Part shown: positions 44,211 through 56,639 of the stretch, piece by piece
Layout of the letters: the number at the start of each line of letters is the position of its first letter
Position numbering within the stretch: position 1 is the stretch's first letter
DNA from: Nymphaea colorata
Lineage: Eukaryota; Streptophyta; Magnoliopsida; Nymphaeales; Nymphaeaceae
Direction of reading: 5' to 3'
Length of the DNA stretch: 64,000 nt
Assembly: GCF_008831285.2 (NCBI RefSeq)
Contig: NC_045138.2
Span: forward strand, 42,459,115 to 42,523,114
Position numbers and translations under genes: made by a program
The notes under the pieces: model-generated
Seen by the model: the letters and a program-made list of their open reading frames with translations, nothing else
What the model was told of the DNA's origin: nothing
The model's database searches: none

Positions 44211-46780
44211 AATTCATGATAATATCATGTTTAAAATCAAAAACTGATTGAAATCCAGGATTTTGATGACTAAGGCTTTGTCAACCAAAGGACTGGTTTC
44301 GGTCTTGCTTGAGCTGGGTTTGAACTTACCTAAAGATGGTTTTGATTGTGGTGGATGTGTTTGATCATAGTCAAACCATATGAAGGTTTTGAGAAAATTG
44401 ACTAGCTCTAGGCCATGGGACTGGCTTCAAAGGTAGTGAACTCTACGACCGGTCTGGGCTAGGTCTTAGAGAACTAAACTAAGGTTAGACTTTGTGTCTA
44501 CATGACTTAGGGTTTTGGAAATCATGTGAAAAGTTTATTTTGAAGACATTTTAGAAAATTATGATTTTCTAATGGTTCCTGCATGGAGACCAAACTTGAT
44601 TCAAGTTTTCATATACCTGGGCTAATGCCACAGGGTATAAGCTATTTTTGGCTGACCTGGTCCGGTTTCAGACAAGGGGTGCATGTGGTACAAAGGGATC
44701 TACTGCATGTTAAAATACATGTGCGATACATGACTAATAAAAGCATACAAGAAATACAATCTTAGTGCATGATGCAAAGCAAAAGACTAGAAATCATGGA
44801 ATTGAAATGGAAACAAAGGAAAGAGAGCGAAACATTTCATAACGAGGATGAATGCACTAAAGTCTCTCAAGAATTAAACTATATAGATGAATTCTAATTC
44901 GAAAATGAGAAAAACATATAAAGACGTAAAGGAGATGTAGGTTACTTGAGCCAGGCCATGAATGTAATCACCACATGTAACATTGTTGGTTTCTGGAAAT
45001 TCATTTAAAAACCTTATTATCGTAGATTGAACAATTTTGGATCCAAATTTGAAATCTAAATTTATGAAAAATGGTTCTGGACGTGGGAATAAGCTTTTAT
45101 TGGATTTATGTCTGGATCAAAATCATTTGGATTTGAAAATCTATTTATTTGCAAATGAGTGTTGGACTTGGAATTTAATACATGATTTTGGGTAGAACCT
45201 GGATATAGATATGAAATCTAGTTTATTTGGATCCAGATATAGCTTGGTAAAGTGCATGAACTCCATTTTAATTTGAGAACCACTTTATCGAGGTTTGGAA
45301 ATATATTGAAGATTGGCCTTTTCAAACATGGGCTAAGGAAACAGTCTATGTTAGGTAGGCTTTGTGTGGTATATTTAAAAGATAACAAAAAGGGGGATTG
45401 ATGCTTCACCACCACACGCTCAGACAGAAGCATCAGAAAATGGATAATTATTTAAGCTTTACAAGACTACGATGCTCGCCAGACAAGAGCCTAGTGAAAA
45501 CTCTCAAAAACAAAATTGCCAAATTGCCGCTTAAGTTTTCACTCAAGCGTGCATGTACCCATCCCGATTCAAATCATACATGTAGTTTGAATCCAAATAT
45601 TGGGAATTCGTGTTGGTTGTTCATTGCTCTCCTCTCCTAAAAGAGTAGCTTGCAAGCTTGGGGGAGAGCGGCACATACAAACAATGCTGCTCACACTTTT
45701 TTACACCAATTAAAGGATCATGAAGCAATGTAATCTGAAAAGCTATGCTACAAGATACTGTGCAACAAATGTGGATGATCACATGTCCCATATTGATAAG
45801 ACTTTGTAAGCAAGACCTTGAAGAATAAATAGCAAAAATTGGATAGCATGCATACATGATTGAAAACAAAATATGAATTAAATGTGTGTATGCATAACAA
45901 TTTACACAATGATCAATGAGATCAAAACGGATTACAAATGCAAATAGCCGCAGGATGTAAGCATCAAATGAATGCTAATGATTTGTATGTTGAAAAACAA
46001 GTTATAAATTTGGATGAATAGGTGGCGAGAGAAGAGTGCACAAATAGGCATTATTAGCTTTGCAATCCAATAACAATGCACAAAACTGTCTGCAAAAGAG
46101 GGGATTACCTATTGCAGACATCTATGGCACAAGTGATGAATGACAAGCATGATGAAACCAAATTGATATAAACCGGAATTCTGAACAAAGTGCATAGCCG
46201 AAAATTGAATAGTGAGACAGATCATGAAGGACATGGTGTATATAAATCCAATTTGAAAAGAGGAATAAAACAGTAGACATATGCACCCTAATCTTCCCAA
46301 AATGAAATAAACAAAGGGATCGCTAAGATGGCTAGTATGATCTCCAATGGGGGCTGATTTATCGCCGGCAGTTCATCACCCTGCTCCTTGCATGCGGTTT
46401 GTTATGCCACTCACCAGCCCAATAGCAGAAATTGGGAGCCAAAAAAAAAAGCAGCAAAAAGACGAAATGGAAAAAGAAGAAGATACATTGAACAGAGAGA
46501 AGGGAGCAGTTGAGAGCATGGTCATTTATTGCTGGAGTGCCTTGTGAGTCTCTCCGTTGTGAAAAAAAAAAAAAAAAAAGTGAAGCCTCTTTAATTTAGC
46601 TCCTCTGCCATGCTGCCATCTGAATGATGGTTTACCAACGAGGACATGCAGCACCTGTCCCGCCTGACCTAGGGGAGGAAATTGAGAGGGACGGTTATGG
46701 AAGTGGCCGCTGTACATGACGGTGGTAGGGATTTCCTCGAGCAGGGATTCCGGTGGTGGTGGAGCGACGGGCAACAGACG
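44211..46780. other. Intergenic, no recognised gene
   Basis: AT-rich. A poly(A) run on the plus strand occurs at 46561-46579. Short open frames near 45398-45640 and 46347-46547 are not recognised. Confidence 0.4.
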
Positions 46781-47038
46781 CTCAAGCAGGGGAATCAGGT
46801 CCAGGAACGGCTTGTTGTTGGTCTTCTCGGCATGGAGGCAGATCGTCCGCTTCATCATCATGTTCTTCCTCCTGAGGTCAATGAAATCGCCCCTGAGACC
46901 CTTGCAAATACCCTGGAGCTGGTTGGATCCAACATTGTCAGCTGCAGCAATGAGCACCTAGCTCTACTGGTCCATCAACTGGCAAAGCTTGTTGTCGTTT
47001 GCGACCTTCTTCTTGACCTAGGCGTATTGTACCGCCAT
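46781..47038 (-). pseudogene. RPP0: 60S acidic ribosomal protein P0 gene fragment (5' part)
   Basis: Minus strand, 86 codons from the ATG at 47038. Reads MAVQYA, stop, VKKKVANDNKLCQLMD, two stops, [50 protein letters not shown], the N-terminal region of eukaryotic P0 (ribosomal stalk). Three stops are present. Immediately before the ATG lies TTTTTCCTTCAG, a good 3' splice site, so the piece likely came from genomic DNA with a 5'-UTR intron rather than a processed mRNA. After LIPLLE the text ([18 protein letters not shown]) is not P0, so this is a truncated fusion. Confidence 0.85.
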
Positions 47039-48078
47039 TTCTGCTGAAGGAAAAACACACAGCTACCAAAAACTAGCAAATGACGTAGAAGGCAAAAGGA
47101 TGGGGATCAGAGAGGCAAAAAGAGGACCAAGATGGATAGGGAGAAGCACCTATCAATGCCGACAGCAGGGCATTGTCTCTTTAACCCCCAAAACAAAACC
47201 ATCTAAATCCAAAGAAAAATGGGGGAGGGAACACGATCGAGAAGGAGGGAAAGAGCTTGATTTGATTTTAAATCTTTGAAATTGATCTAAAAATACTTTA
47301 CAATTGATTTAAAATCATCTGAAAATTAATTGAAAACCATTTAAAATCGCTTGGAAATTGATTTGAAAATATCAAGAAATTGATCATGATTAACTGAAGA
47401 TTAACTGATAATTCTTGGAAATCAATTTTGAAGTGATCTCAAAAACTTGGGCATTTTTGGAATTGATTATTGACTATTTGAAAAATGCTTCTAAAAATCA
47501 TTTTAATGCTTCATTTGAAAATCCCTTAAAACTGATGGATAAATATCCAAAATTTTGATTTTAACATGAAATTCCTTTAGCTTGGGCAAAATGGTAATTT
47601 TTAGCTTGGATGACCTAGGTGATTTGAATCTAACTGCTCAATGTTGAAATAAAAAATGTCATGACCCTTGTTCTTGACATTTGATTTTCGCGACCACTTT
47701 AAAATTTTCATGGTGAAAGGTAAAATAGTCTTTTGGACTTGTGCAAATTTTGAATGTTCACTACAGTGAAATGAGAAAGATAAAATGCATGACGTCTACC
47801 GAGAAAATTTCTCAATGGAGAGGAAAAACCCGGTTTCTTAGCCCCTTTTCCCGAAAATATATTTACTCCACAAGTTTTGGAAAGTTCATATAACCACCTA
47901 CTTTTGCCTCTTTCATGATGACCCATTTCATCTCTACCAGGATGTGGCATGGCGACGGCTGAACTTAAAGTCGCCTATTCAGCCTTCTCTTGTAGTGGAA
48001 TTAAGATTTGATAACAAGAAAAGCAGAAACTGCTGTCCTTTTAGATATGTGAACATAACTAAAAAAGATTTGAAGCAT
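47039..48078. other. Intergenic, no recognised gene
   Basis: Includes a run of short GAAAATTGATTT-like repeats (about 47270-47430). The minus-strand frame 47708-47950 is not recognised. Confidence 0.4.
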
Positions 48079-48438
48079 TGGTTACTAACTTTCAATATAG
48101 TTTTCTTTCACCTTTTCTTGGTGTCCATGTGGAAGCATGTTCATATTTCTATCCACATTTTTCAACAAGTTTCACATGATTAGAAATAAATGGTAATTTT
48201 TGTAAAAGAAAGTCTACAAATGCAGGGTACTATAGCAAACAAAAATGAACATTCTTCCTCTACAAATATAGGGTACTCTAGCAACAAATATGAACATTCT
48301 TCCACATGGACATGCTTCCACATACCACTTATTTCTAATCATGTGAAACTTGTTGAAAAATGTGATAGAAATATGAACATGCTTCCACATGAACACCAAG
48401 AAAAGGTGAAAGAAAACTATATAGAAAGTTAGTAACCA
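48079..48438. repeat. Long imperfect inverted repeat (hairpin), ~114-bp arms
   Basis: 48079-48193 is nearly the exact reverse complement of 48325-48438, with a 131-bp spacer. The spacer itself contains two direct copies of a ~45-bp sequence (ATGAACATTCTTCC(T/A)C, about 48245 and 48290). Transcripts would fold into a long stem of the type processed into small RNAs, or it may be a MITE; no target duplication was identified. Confidence 0.9.
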
Positions 48439-50450
48439 AAAATTGCAATGCAGAACCACCTTGAATAACATATGACAAGGGATCGACTCTACCACCTGAA
48501 ATGAATGTTTACCGACATTAAGATCTCCCCGATATACAAAACAAGGGTTCATAATTATCTATGACAAATGATGTTCGCCATCAGAATGTTCTCTTTATTA
48601 TCTTCACAATGAAATTGCTAGCAATGTTCTAGTAGATCATGCAAAATCAAGAAACAACTATCTGGTTATATGTTTTGGAAGAATCTTGTTGGCAGCATAG
48701 CACTAATTGGGGCACCCACATAGCAGCCATTGGTTTACTCTAGTAGAAAGGACAGCATCTCTAGATTACATAAATGGTCTCATACTACTAGCACAAAAAC
48801 AAAAAACTTATACTTCAAGCAAAGGATGGTATGAAGGTCTTCTCTAGCATTTCAGCTTGCTATAAAAAAAAAGGCACATAGAACTGGAAATTGTGCCGCC
48901 ACACAAAAATACTATTTTGACTTTTTAGGCCTGGAATCATATAAAAGGATAAGAAAATGGATAAAGCAGCATCAGTGTTGTAACTATGTGAGAATCAAAG
49001 AATTATGCCAAACAATCCATGCACACAAAAAAAGAGACACCAAAAACATGTTCAACTTGAATAGAGAACAGGATTTAACCAAACACCAATTTTACATAGT
49101 ATTAAATTAAATCACGAACAAAGAGCTCTAGGAAATGATCCCACAAGTGATGCCTACAAATGGAAAATTGATCATAAAATGTTGAGTGTTTTCTAGTGTT
49201 AGATCAGATGTGGTTTCATAGTAACTAACCACCATAGGAAGCCTTGTTTAGTTTTATTATAAACACAAATCTATAAGCCCAAACAATCACTGAAGCATAG
49301 TAGAAAATTATAAAAGAATGAACCAATACAGATGTGCACAACTTCCATAACAATAGACAAATATAAACATTATCATCCTTAGTTGGTCTTATGAACCCAA
49401 TTGTCAATGTAATTTGTAAGACTATAACAGTGAAGGCCCATTGAATTGTATTCAATAACTAGAATTAAAGGTCATGCCAGCTCTATTTGTGATCATCTGG
49501 TCAGGTCAAATCAGGTGACTTGACTGATCCAAGGTCAACCTATTCAAGTCCCTACACAAATTTGCAATGCTTATATTAACATGCTGAGAATAACTGCATA
49601 TATACAGGGTCAGATTCATATCCAACACCATAGTTGACAATTCCAAAAACTAATAGGGCTTCTGCAATAACAAGAGTATTAGTCCTTGAAACAAAAATCA
49701 ATCTATCAACAACTCCACAAATTGCCCTTGCCAAGTATGAAGAGAGGAAATGCATACCAAACTTGCTGCAGCATTGGCTTTTCTGTGTTCCTTGTTTGAG
49801 GAGAACTGTGAAATCTGTTACAAAAAATTGAACTGATGGGGAATACTTTAGGACATTCAAATGTGGAACACTATTTTGCAGCCATAAGGAATTTAACTAC
49901 CTCAGGAGTATACAAATTGCATGAAATCTAAAAAAATTAACTCAGTCATCATTTTAACATGAACAACAGATATATGAACTATGTATCAAGCTAACAAAAC
50001 ACATGATCACACCATGCACCACTATGTTCTAAAAAACTGTCTGTCAGGATGAACATGACCAATAATTTATATCATATTTACAAATATTTTCCAAAATAAA
50101 ATGTAAAGTTCTTTTCCAAGATCAGCCATATGTTGCTATCAACTAGTAGCTCCACAATGCATCAGCTTCGGTGAACATTGGATAGGTGGCTCAGTGATGC
50201 AAACTGTGTCAATGATCCTATGGCACATAAGCAATAGGAAGAATGTTGTAAATTAATATGGAAGTGAAATGCGTTAAGAATATTATGAAAAGGTAGAAGG
50301 TATAACTGTGTAAAAAATGTTGGCTTTCACTCTTAAGTCTGAAAAGCTTATTGAAGATGGCCTCTATAGCAAGAAGACTTTCAATTTTCTCCCCTAAAAT
50401 TGGAATCATGGTAATCTCTTTCTCAAGATATTCAATTTCATCTTTCTGCC
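48439..50450. other. Intergenic, one unidentified minus-strand exon-like frame
   Basis: At 49576-49860 on the minus strand a 94-codon frame (TDFTVLLKQGTQKSQCC, ICGVVDRLIFVSRTNTLVIA, LVFGIVNYGVGYESDPVYM) has protein-like composition and contains AG/GT pairs that could be splice sites. I do not recognise it. No other feature supported. Confidence 0.35.
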
Positions 50451-50479
50451 CTATGACTTATGCATGTAAAACCATGTTT

Positions 50480-51700
50480 TGTGTCAGCAAGTCATAACAA
50501 GTAGGCATTTCATCTAATAATTCATGTGCCTTCACGCCAATCCTTCATGTGCACACACATCCATATTTATCTTCACCAAGTGCTTGGGACAACACATCCG
50601 TTCGAGATCATGAATCTGGTTCACCTTCTGGCCTTGCAGCAATAATTCCTCTACTATTGTCCTACATATAGTAAATTTGTATAAGTTGTGTTGAATATCT
50701 ACAATTAACTCAAAATCTTTAAAATAATGTAGTGCTTAAAATGATAGAAACAATTCAAAGCAAAATGTGTAATAGTTTTTTTCAAAAATTAGGATAAAAG
50801 AAACTAGTCTTATAGTAATTGCTTGTGTTTCTGCATTATGGGTGTTGCACATTAGACGATGTACATGTCCCTATCCAGAATTGATCTCTAGAAGGCTAAA
50901 ACTCACCTACTAGGACCTAACTGCCCCAAAAACACACCAAGCATCTCATGATGTGTTATTGTAATACGAGTAAAATAAAATAACATGACACAATGCTTTC
51001 TATTTACAACTTCTTTTTTATATGAAACAAAACTTTTAGTTCCAGTGGTGTGTATAAACTTATGCTTGGAACGATTCTCAATATTTTTTTTTCCTCAAGG
51101 CCAGCAGTTTGAAATAATAGATATAAAGTAAATATCTATAAAGTTAACAAATGTATTTGACATTGATGACATACCATTTATACCTTTAATTTTTCAGTAT
51201 CAAAGTGTTCCATAAGAGCCTTCCATTGTTCTAACAGGATGTTCTCAGGACGATTGTTCAATCGGTCTTAGAAATTATTGAACTTATTGTAGATAAGTCT
51301 AAGACTATGTCTCCAGTTTCACCACAGCCTAGCATATTCAGCGAACTCCCATTTCTTCAACTTCACACAAATGGTATAGTATTGCTACATTGAATTCAAG
51401 TAAAGTTAAACCAACAAAAAATAAGGTGTCAAATAAAAATTATGTATAAGAATATTATACCTTTACAAGATCTCATAACGCTTTCTTATAAGTAATAGGA
51501 AGTCTTTTGAACTCAAAGTAGTTTAAGGATGTCTTATGAGGATCTCGAGCTACTATCCTGATAAATGTAGTAAACTTTTGTGTTACATCATCTATAGATT
51601 GATAATATGATTTGTATGTAACTATTGGTTTATTTCATGATGGCTGATTAATAGTTGTTAAAGCCCATGATGCTCCTTGTTTCATTCTACATGAGTTAGG
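50480..51700 (-). pseudogene. Transposase_24 (Ptta/En/Spm family) remnant of CACTA copy 1
   Basis: In several minus-strand frames: FEFKRLPITYKKAL, WEFAEYARLWWNW, NRPENILLEQWKALMEHFD (the conserved rP.....e.W..l...) and LGEDKYGCVCAHEGLA (consensus GkD..GRvRg.G). This is the second gene of plant CACTA elements, a DNA-binding accessory factor. Too broken to define ends exactly. Confidence 0.6.
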
Positions 51701-52239
51701 ACCTATGCAATCCAAGGAAAAATGTGTTAGTATCATTAATGTAATTTACACATGATATACATTATTAGCATAAAAAATTTAAAGAAACTATAGAGACATC
51801 TTCTTCTTGAGTCTCATCTGAGCTATAATAAGGATGTGGATCCTGAATATGTGACATCTACATATCAACCATATATAGTTTAACATACACTTTAATTGAA
51901 ATACTGATATAATCATAATGTCTAACTAAACTAAAGAAAGCAAGCTTCTCTACAATATCAAGTTGTACACAAGTTATACCATAATGTGAAGAACATGACA
52001 AAATTACCAAAAAAAAGTTGTAAACACATATGTAATGTACTATTTACAAAAGTGTATTACTCAATAAAGATGTGTCATCATGTTTTACCTATAACTACAT
52101 CCATTATTCACATTGCTCCCTTATGTTAATTATAGCATAAGTGTCATGATGAATAGTAACCCTTGTAACATCATTTTTAATGATACATACTTCACTATCT
52201 TCATCGTTTGAAGCTACCAATGCTCTATCTTTAGATTGC

Positions 52240-52760
52240 CCATTTGCATCTTTAGTAGGTTATACTAGTCTATCATAAAAATCATGAGGCCTTCTTTGAA
52301 GGACAACTTGCCATTCTAGTTCAATAAGATCCTCAACATCAAAAACTTGTTCCACTTCACTTACAAAAAGAAATGGTTCATCGGCCATGCAAGAGTATTT
52401 GGATTTCACAATAGTAAAACCAAATCGATCAATTTTAATGCCCTTTTCATGTAGACTAAGAACATCATGCTACTAATGTTTGAACAAAACAAATTTTAAG
52501 CTAGGATGATATGGAACTTCAATAATATCAATAAGAAAATCATAATATGTCGTGCATCACCAATAATGAGACTTTTACCTTTGGCACTTGAGAAGATCGA
52601 TCTCTATGTAGTTACTACCACACTACTGTTTTTGTTTGTCTTCTTTCCTATGTACTTTTAGAATGAAACCTATACCCATTTATTATGTATCCTTTGTATC
52701 TTTTGACAACAAGATGAGGATATTGAGCAAAATATACAAGTTCATCATTGATGATTTCAT
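52240..52760 (-). pseudogene. DUF4216 region of CACTA copy 1
   Basis: Broken frame with NGYRFHSKS, KNSSVVVTT and ADEPFLFVSEVEQVFDVED, the DUF4216 hallmark near the TNP2 C-terminus (consensus NGYRFHTK, EPFiLASqa.qVFyveD). Confidence 0.72.
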
Positions 52761-53199
52761 TAGCTGCTTTTGCCATGCAGCACACAAATACAAAACTACT
52801 TAGGAAATTTCATCTTATATATGCACTCTAATTGATGAGGTCTTTTTTTATTTTGCCTCCTCACCAAAGATAAGATTTTCCTACTGCAACAACAATATTG
52901 TTAGCTTACATGTATAAAGTATGTGTTGTCATGTTCATAACAACTAGAGTGAGGAGGCAAAATCAGCTAACATAAGTTTAGGTGTGTAATCGAAGCCAAG
53001 TGGAGGGGCCTAGTGACTTATACTCCTCTAAGTGAACGACTCCTTAGGGAACCAATCATCTTTGGTAAAGCTTCTTCAACATCGTCATTATTTCTTACAA
53101 GTCTACTCAATATAGCCTCCATGTTATGCTAATATCTAGAACAAAATTGAAGACATTCATATGCAACGTAACCCTCAGCAATAGGCCCCTCCACTTGGC

Positions 53200-54350
53200 T
53201 TCGATCACACACCTAAACTTTTAGTCTAGATAAGAACCTATTACATAATACAATAAATGTAAAATCAAAATTGTAGCTATTATAAGATGTAACATGCCTT
53301 TCAATTGGGTACATCCAATGATACTGCAGTGTTCCTCCCAATCTCACCTCCTCAACAAGATGAATAGTTAAATGTACCTTGATGTCAAAAAAAGATGGTG
53401 AGAAGTTCATTTTCATGTGACACATTGTGATTGCAACACATTCTTGTAATTGGATTAACTCAGGTTCATGTAATGTCTTTGAACATATTTTTCTAAAAGA
53501 ACATGTATAACTTAATAAGAGTATAATGAACTTTATAGGGTAATATTCTTCTCACAGCCAAAGGAACAAATTAATTTAACAACATACAATCATGAGTTTT
53601 GAGGACTGCAATTCTTCTTTCCTTCATGCTTACGTGTCGTGACATATTAGCTGCGTAGTTATTAGGGAACCTTTAGACCTTTCAAAACCTCACAAAAAAC
53701 TCTTTGTTTCTTCTTTGCTCATAGAGTAGCATGTAGTAGGTAAATATATTTTTTCTCCTTGGAATTGTAGATGCAATGCATGTTGCATGTTCATCTCTTG
53801 TAAATCTAGACGCACATCCAAATGATCTTTTGTCATCTGCTTTGTATATAATAGTGTGCCAGTAATGCCGTCACATATGTTTTTTTCTATGTGCATTACA
53901 TCCAAATTGTGACGCAACATACTATGTTTGCAACAAGATGAACAAAAAAAAAAATCTTTTTCCAGTTTATAGGGTAATTCACGTACCTCATTTAGTTGTT
54001 CTAGTACATATGCCCCAGATAATGGAGCAAGAGTAACTCTCTCTTCAACATCACCATTAAATAAAAATTTATTAAACCTGAACTTGTGATTTGTAGGCAA
54101 AACTCTATGATGTCCCATATACGGATGTTTTTAACTGCGCTTCAAAAAAGGCAAGCAAGTATCATTGTTGCATAGAGGGCATGCTGGTTTCCCTTTTGTA
54201 TCCAAACTGACTAGTTGGCATAAGCAGGAAAGTCATCAGTAATGCAGCTCGCAACTGGAAGCATTTTTCAATAGATGCATCATATGTTTTCACACCTTCA
54301 TCCCATAACAATTTTAGCTCTTCGGTTAGTAAGGAAGCATCCATTTTCCA
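53200..54350 (-). pseudogene. TNP2-like CACTA transposase (transposase_21 and DUF4218), copy 1
   Basis: From high to low coordinate: ELKLLWDEGVKTYDASIEK and QLRAALLMTF (54344-54162), CPLCNNDT, MGHHRVLPTNHKFRFNK (54118) through LRHNLDVMHIEKNICDGI and LPTTCYSMSKEE (to 53690), then after a break FFDIKVHLTIHLVEEVRLGG, YHWMYPIERH (53425-53213, DUF4218). TNP2 excises and inserts CACTA elements. The N-terminal zinc-finger part is missing from this copy. Confidence 0.9.
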
Positions 54351-55015
54351 GGTGTTGTTGGATCAGAAATTAATAATGCTAATATTTTTTATGTCCACTT
54401 CATACAAACCCATAGAGGCAAGTTATAAGCAATTAACCACACTGCCCAGATGCTATATCATACACTTAAAGTTCTAAAAGGATTTTACCGATGAAGTTTA
54501 CTTGCAAAAGACTCGCTGTCGAGGATGTCAAAAATAAGCAGGCTACTTATTCGAATTGGTGGTGACTAGAGAATGACAACCGATCAATGACTGGACAAGA
54601 GGAAGTGCATATTTCCTGATGATCTAACAACAATAGATGCAGAGAGAGCGATGGTGTTGGGCAGAAATAATCGGGCGCAAAACAAGCTTTCTTTTGAGGC
54701 TTCGTGGGAAAGGGGGTTTTCTAGTGATGAGTTGTTTGGCACTAGAACTCATGTACTGATGCTAGGGTTTCCAAGGTCACCACTAACAAATCTATAGCAC
54801 TCAAAATTATTGCGCAAGGAACTTTAATTTGTGTCCGAGACAACCACAACCAATCTATAGCACTTAGTGGACCAAGGCCAAAGCATTTAATGGTGAAAAA
54901 AGGAACGCCTTAGTTTGTTCATATACAATGGTGCTTCAAAACTCAATGCTATAGATAATGCATACATAACGTCAAAAATGAGCATGTGCTACTGCCTGCT
55001 TTAGGTCCGGCCTTG

Positions 55016-55028
55016 TTTTCTTGTAGTG
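55016..55028 (-). repeat. CACTA terminal inverted repeat (5' end of copy 1)
   Basis: CACTACAAGAAAA on the minus strand. Confidence 0.85.
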
Positions 55029-55139
55029 CGATGGTGCTCCCATGAGGCTGCTCAGCTGAGATGAGAGAAGCAACTGCTTATGGTGGCTCAATATGTGGGA
55101 TACACATGTCACCGTTAAGAAAGAAAGGGAAAAAGTTAG

Positions 55140-55144
<5 letters not shown>

Positions 55145-55210
<66 letters not shown>
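55145..55210. repeat. (TA)n microsatellite
   Basis: Alternating AT, about 55 bp plus a broken extension to 55210. It sits between the two CACTA copies. Confidence 0.92.
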
Positions 55211-55533
55211 GTATATGTAATGAGCCCATACACCTGGCACACTTTGTCACATCTACACCAAGTATAGCCTGTTCAATGTCCTTAAATCAGATGGCCTGCT
55301 TTTTAATGATTTCCCAAAAAAAAAATCAAATGGAGCCCACTACTTTCTCTTTCCCCGCTCTAACATCCTCTGCCAAGCACCAGTGAGCAGCTATAGAAGA
55401 GAAGTCAGCCAATGTACATAGGTGTGCTAGCGCATCTATTTGAACCCAATAAATAACATCATCAACTACCTTTGATATTTGAAGGTTATAAGATTCACTA
55501 TCCCAAACATTTGGGTTTGCTTCACTAATCATT

Positions 55534-55960
55534 TCATCTGAGATAGTATCTTGACTTTGCATAACATATAAGTCTCGATGTCTCATTTTCACACAACTTG
55601 CTAATCTGTGTCAATGGGTCATCTACATAAAAAACTTGTTCAACTTGAGATGCAAGCACAAATGGTTCATCATCCATGTATATATATTTAAAGTTTACAA
55701 GAACGAAACTATACTCATCATTTTCCATGTCTTTAAAATGTGTCAAAACATTGAACCATTTAAGTAAACTTCAAGTCATCATAATGCTCTACTTTGAAGA
55801 CATTTGTAATAATACCGAAGTAGTTAAGTACACCAATAATAGATTTTTATCTTTTACATTAGAAAAACTCAAAATCTATGCAGTGACAACTCCAATATTC
55901 TAGGTTTTCTCCTTCCTTCTCTTTCAAATGTATGAAAACAAAAACCATTTATGGCAATAC
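55534..55960 (-). pseudogene. DUF4216 region of CACTA copy 2
   Basis: Contains DEYSFVLVNFKYI, MDDEPFVLASQVEQVFYVDD, a close match to the family motif, then stops. Continues to about 55326 with unrelated wording. Confidence 0.8.
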
Positions 55961-56639
55961 CTTTATATTTCTTCACAACCTTTTGAGGGATATTGTGGCA
56001 ACAACATAAGCTCACCATCCACTTGTTGGATTGGACTCCTTTGGTGTAACTAATGAATCAATTGCAAATGGATGATAACTTAGACAAATATGTGTTAGAT
56101 GTCTAACATGTAGCTTACATGATCTTGAAATCATTCTGGAAACTTGGACTTGTGTAGTTACTCATTTTAATAAGGTCTTTTATAATATTGTCTTCTCATT
56201 GAGTCTAAATGTTGCCCGCTAGATAACTAGCTTATGAATAAAGCAAATATATATAATCATTTGAAGTTAAAGATTTAGTTAAGTTCCACTAACATATGAT
56301 TGATAAAATATATGTATGTACCTCTTGGAGCATTTAGTTGTCCATATCTATCAATTCATATGCTCCCAAAAAATAACCTCTCCGCACACATATGAAACTT
56401 TGTGTTGGCTCAACATCTTCATAATTTCTTTCATGCCTACTAAAACATCTTTCTATGCCACTCAAGTACCTAGAATAAAATTTAATCTTTCATTGGCTAA
56501 ATACCCTCGGCGATAGATCTTTATGGTTACTTTTGTTACATACATATGGTTTCAGCTTGAGTAAATACCTTAAACAAAAAATCATTGTAAAGATTAGTAT
56601 TTATAAGTTAATATAAACTAACAATTGAAATAATATAAA

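Larger units (their letters stand above)
50450..55028 (-). mobile_element. CACTA (En/Spm-like) DNA transposon, copy 1, decayed
   Basis: The 5' end read on the minus strand is CACTACAAGAAAA (55028-55016), the canonical plant CACTA terminus. Continuing leftwards: TNP2 transposase (54350-53200), DUF4216 region (52760-52240), then the Ptta/En/Spm (transposase_24) gene remnant (51700-50480). The 3' end was not identified. Stops and frameshifts occur throughout. Confidence 0.85.

Noticed and set aside
46559-46579. Poly(A) run as the tail of a processed P0 copy
   Set aside because: It is on the plus strand while P0 reads on the minus strand, and a splice acceptor precedes the P0 start.
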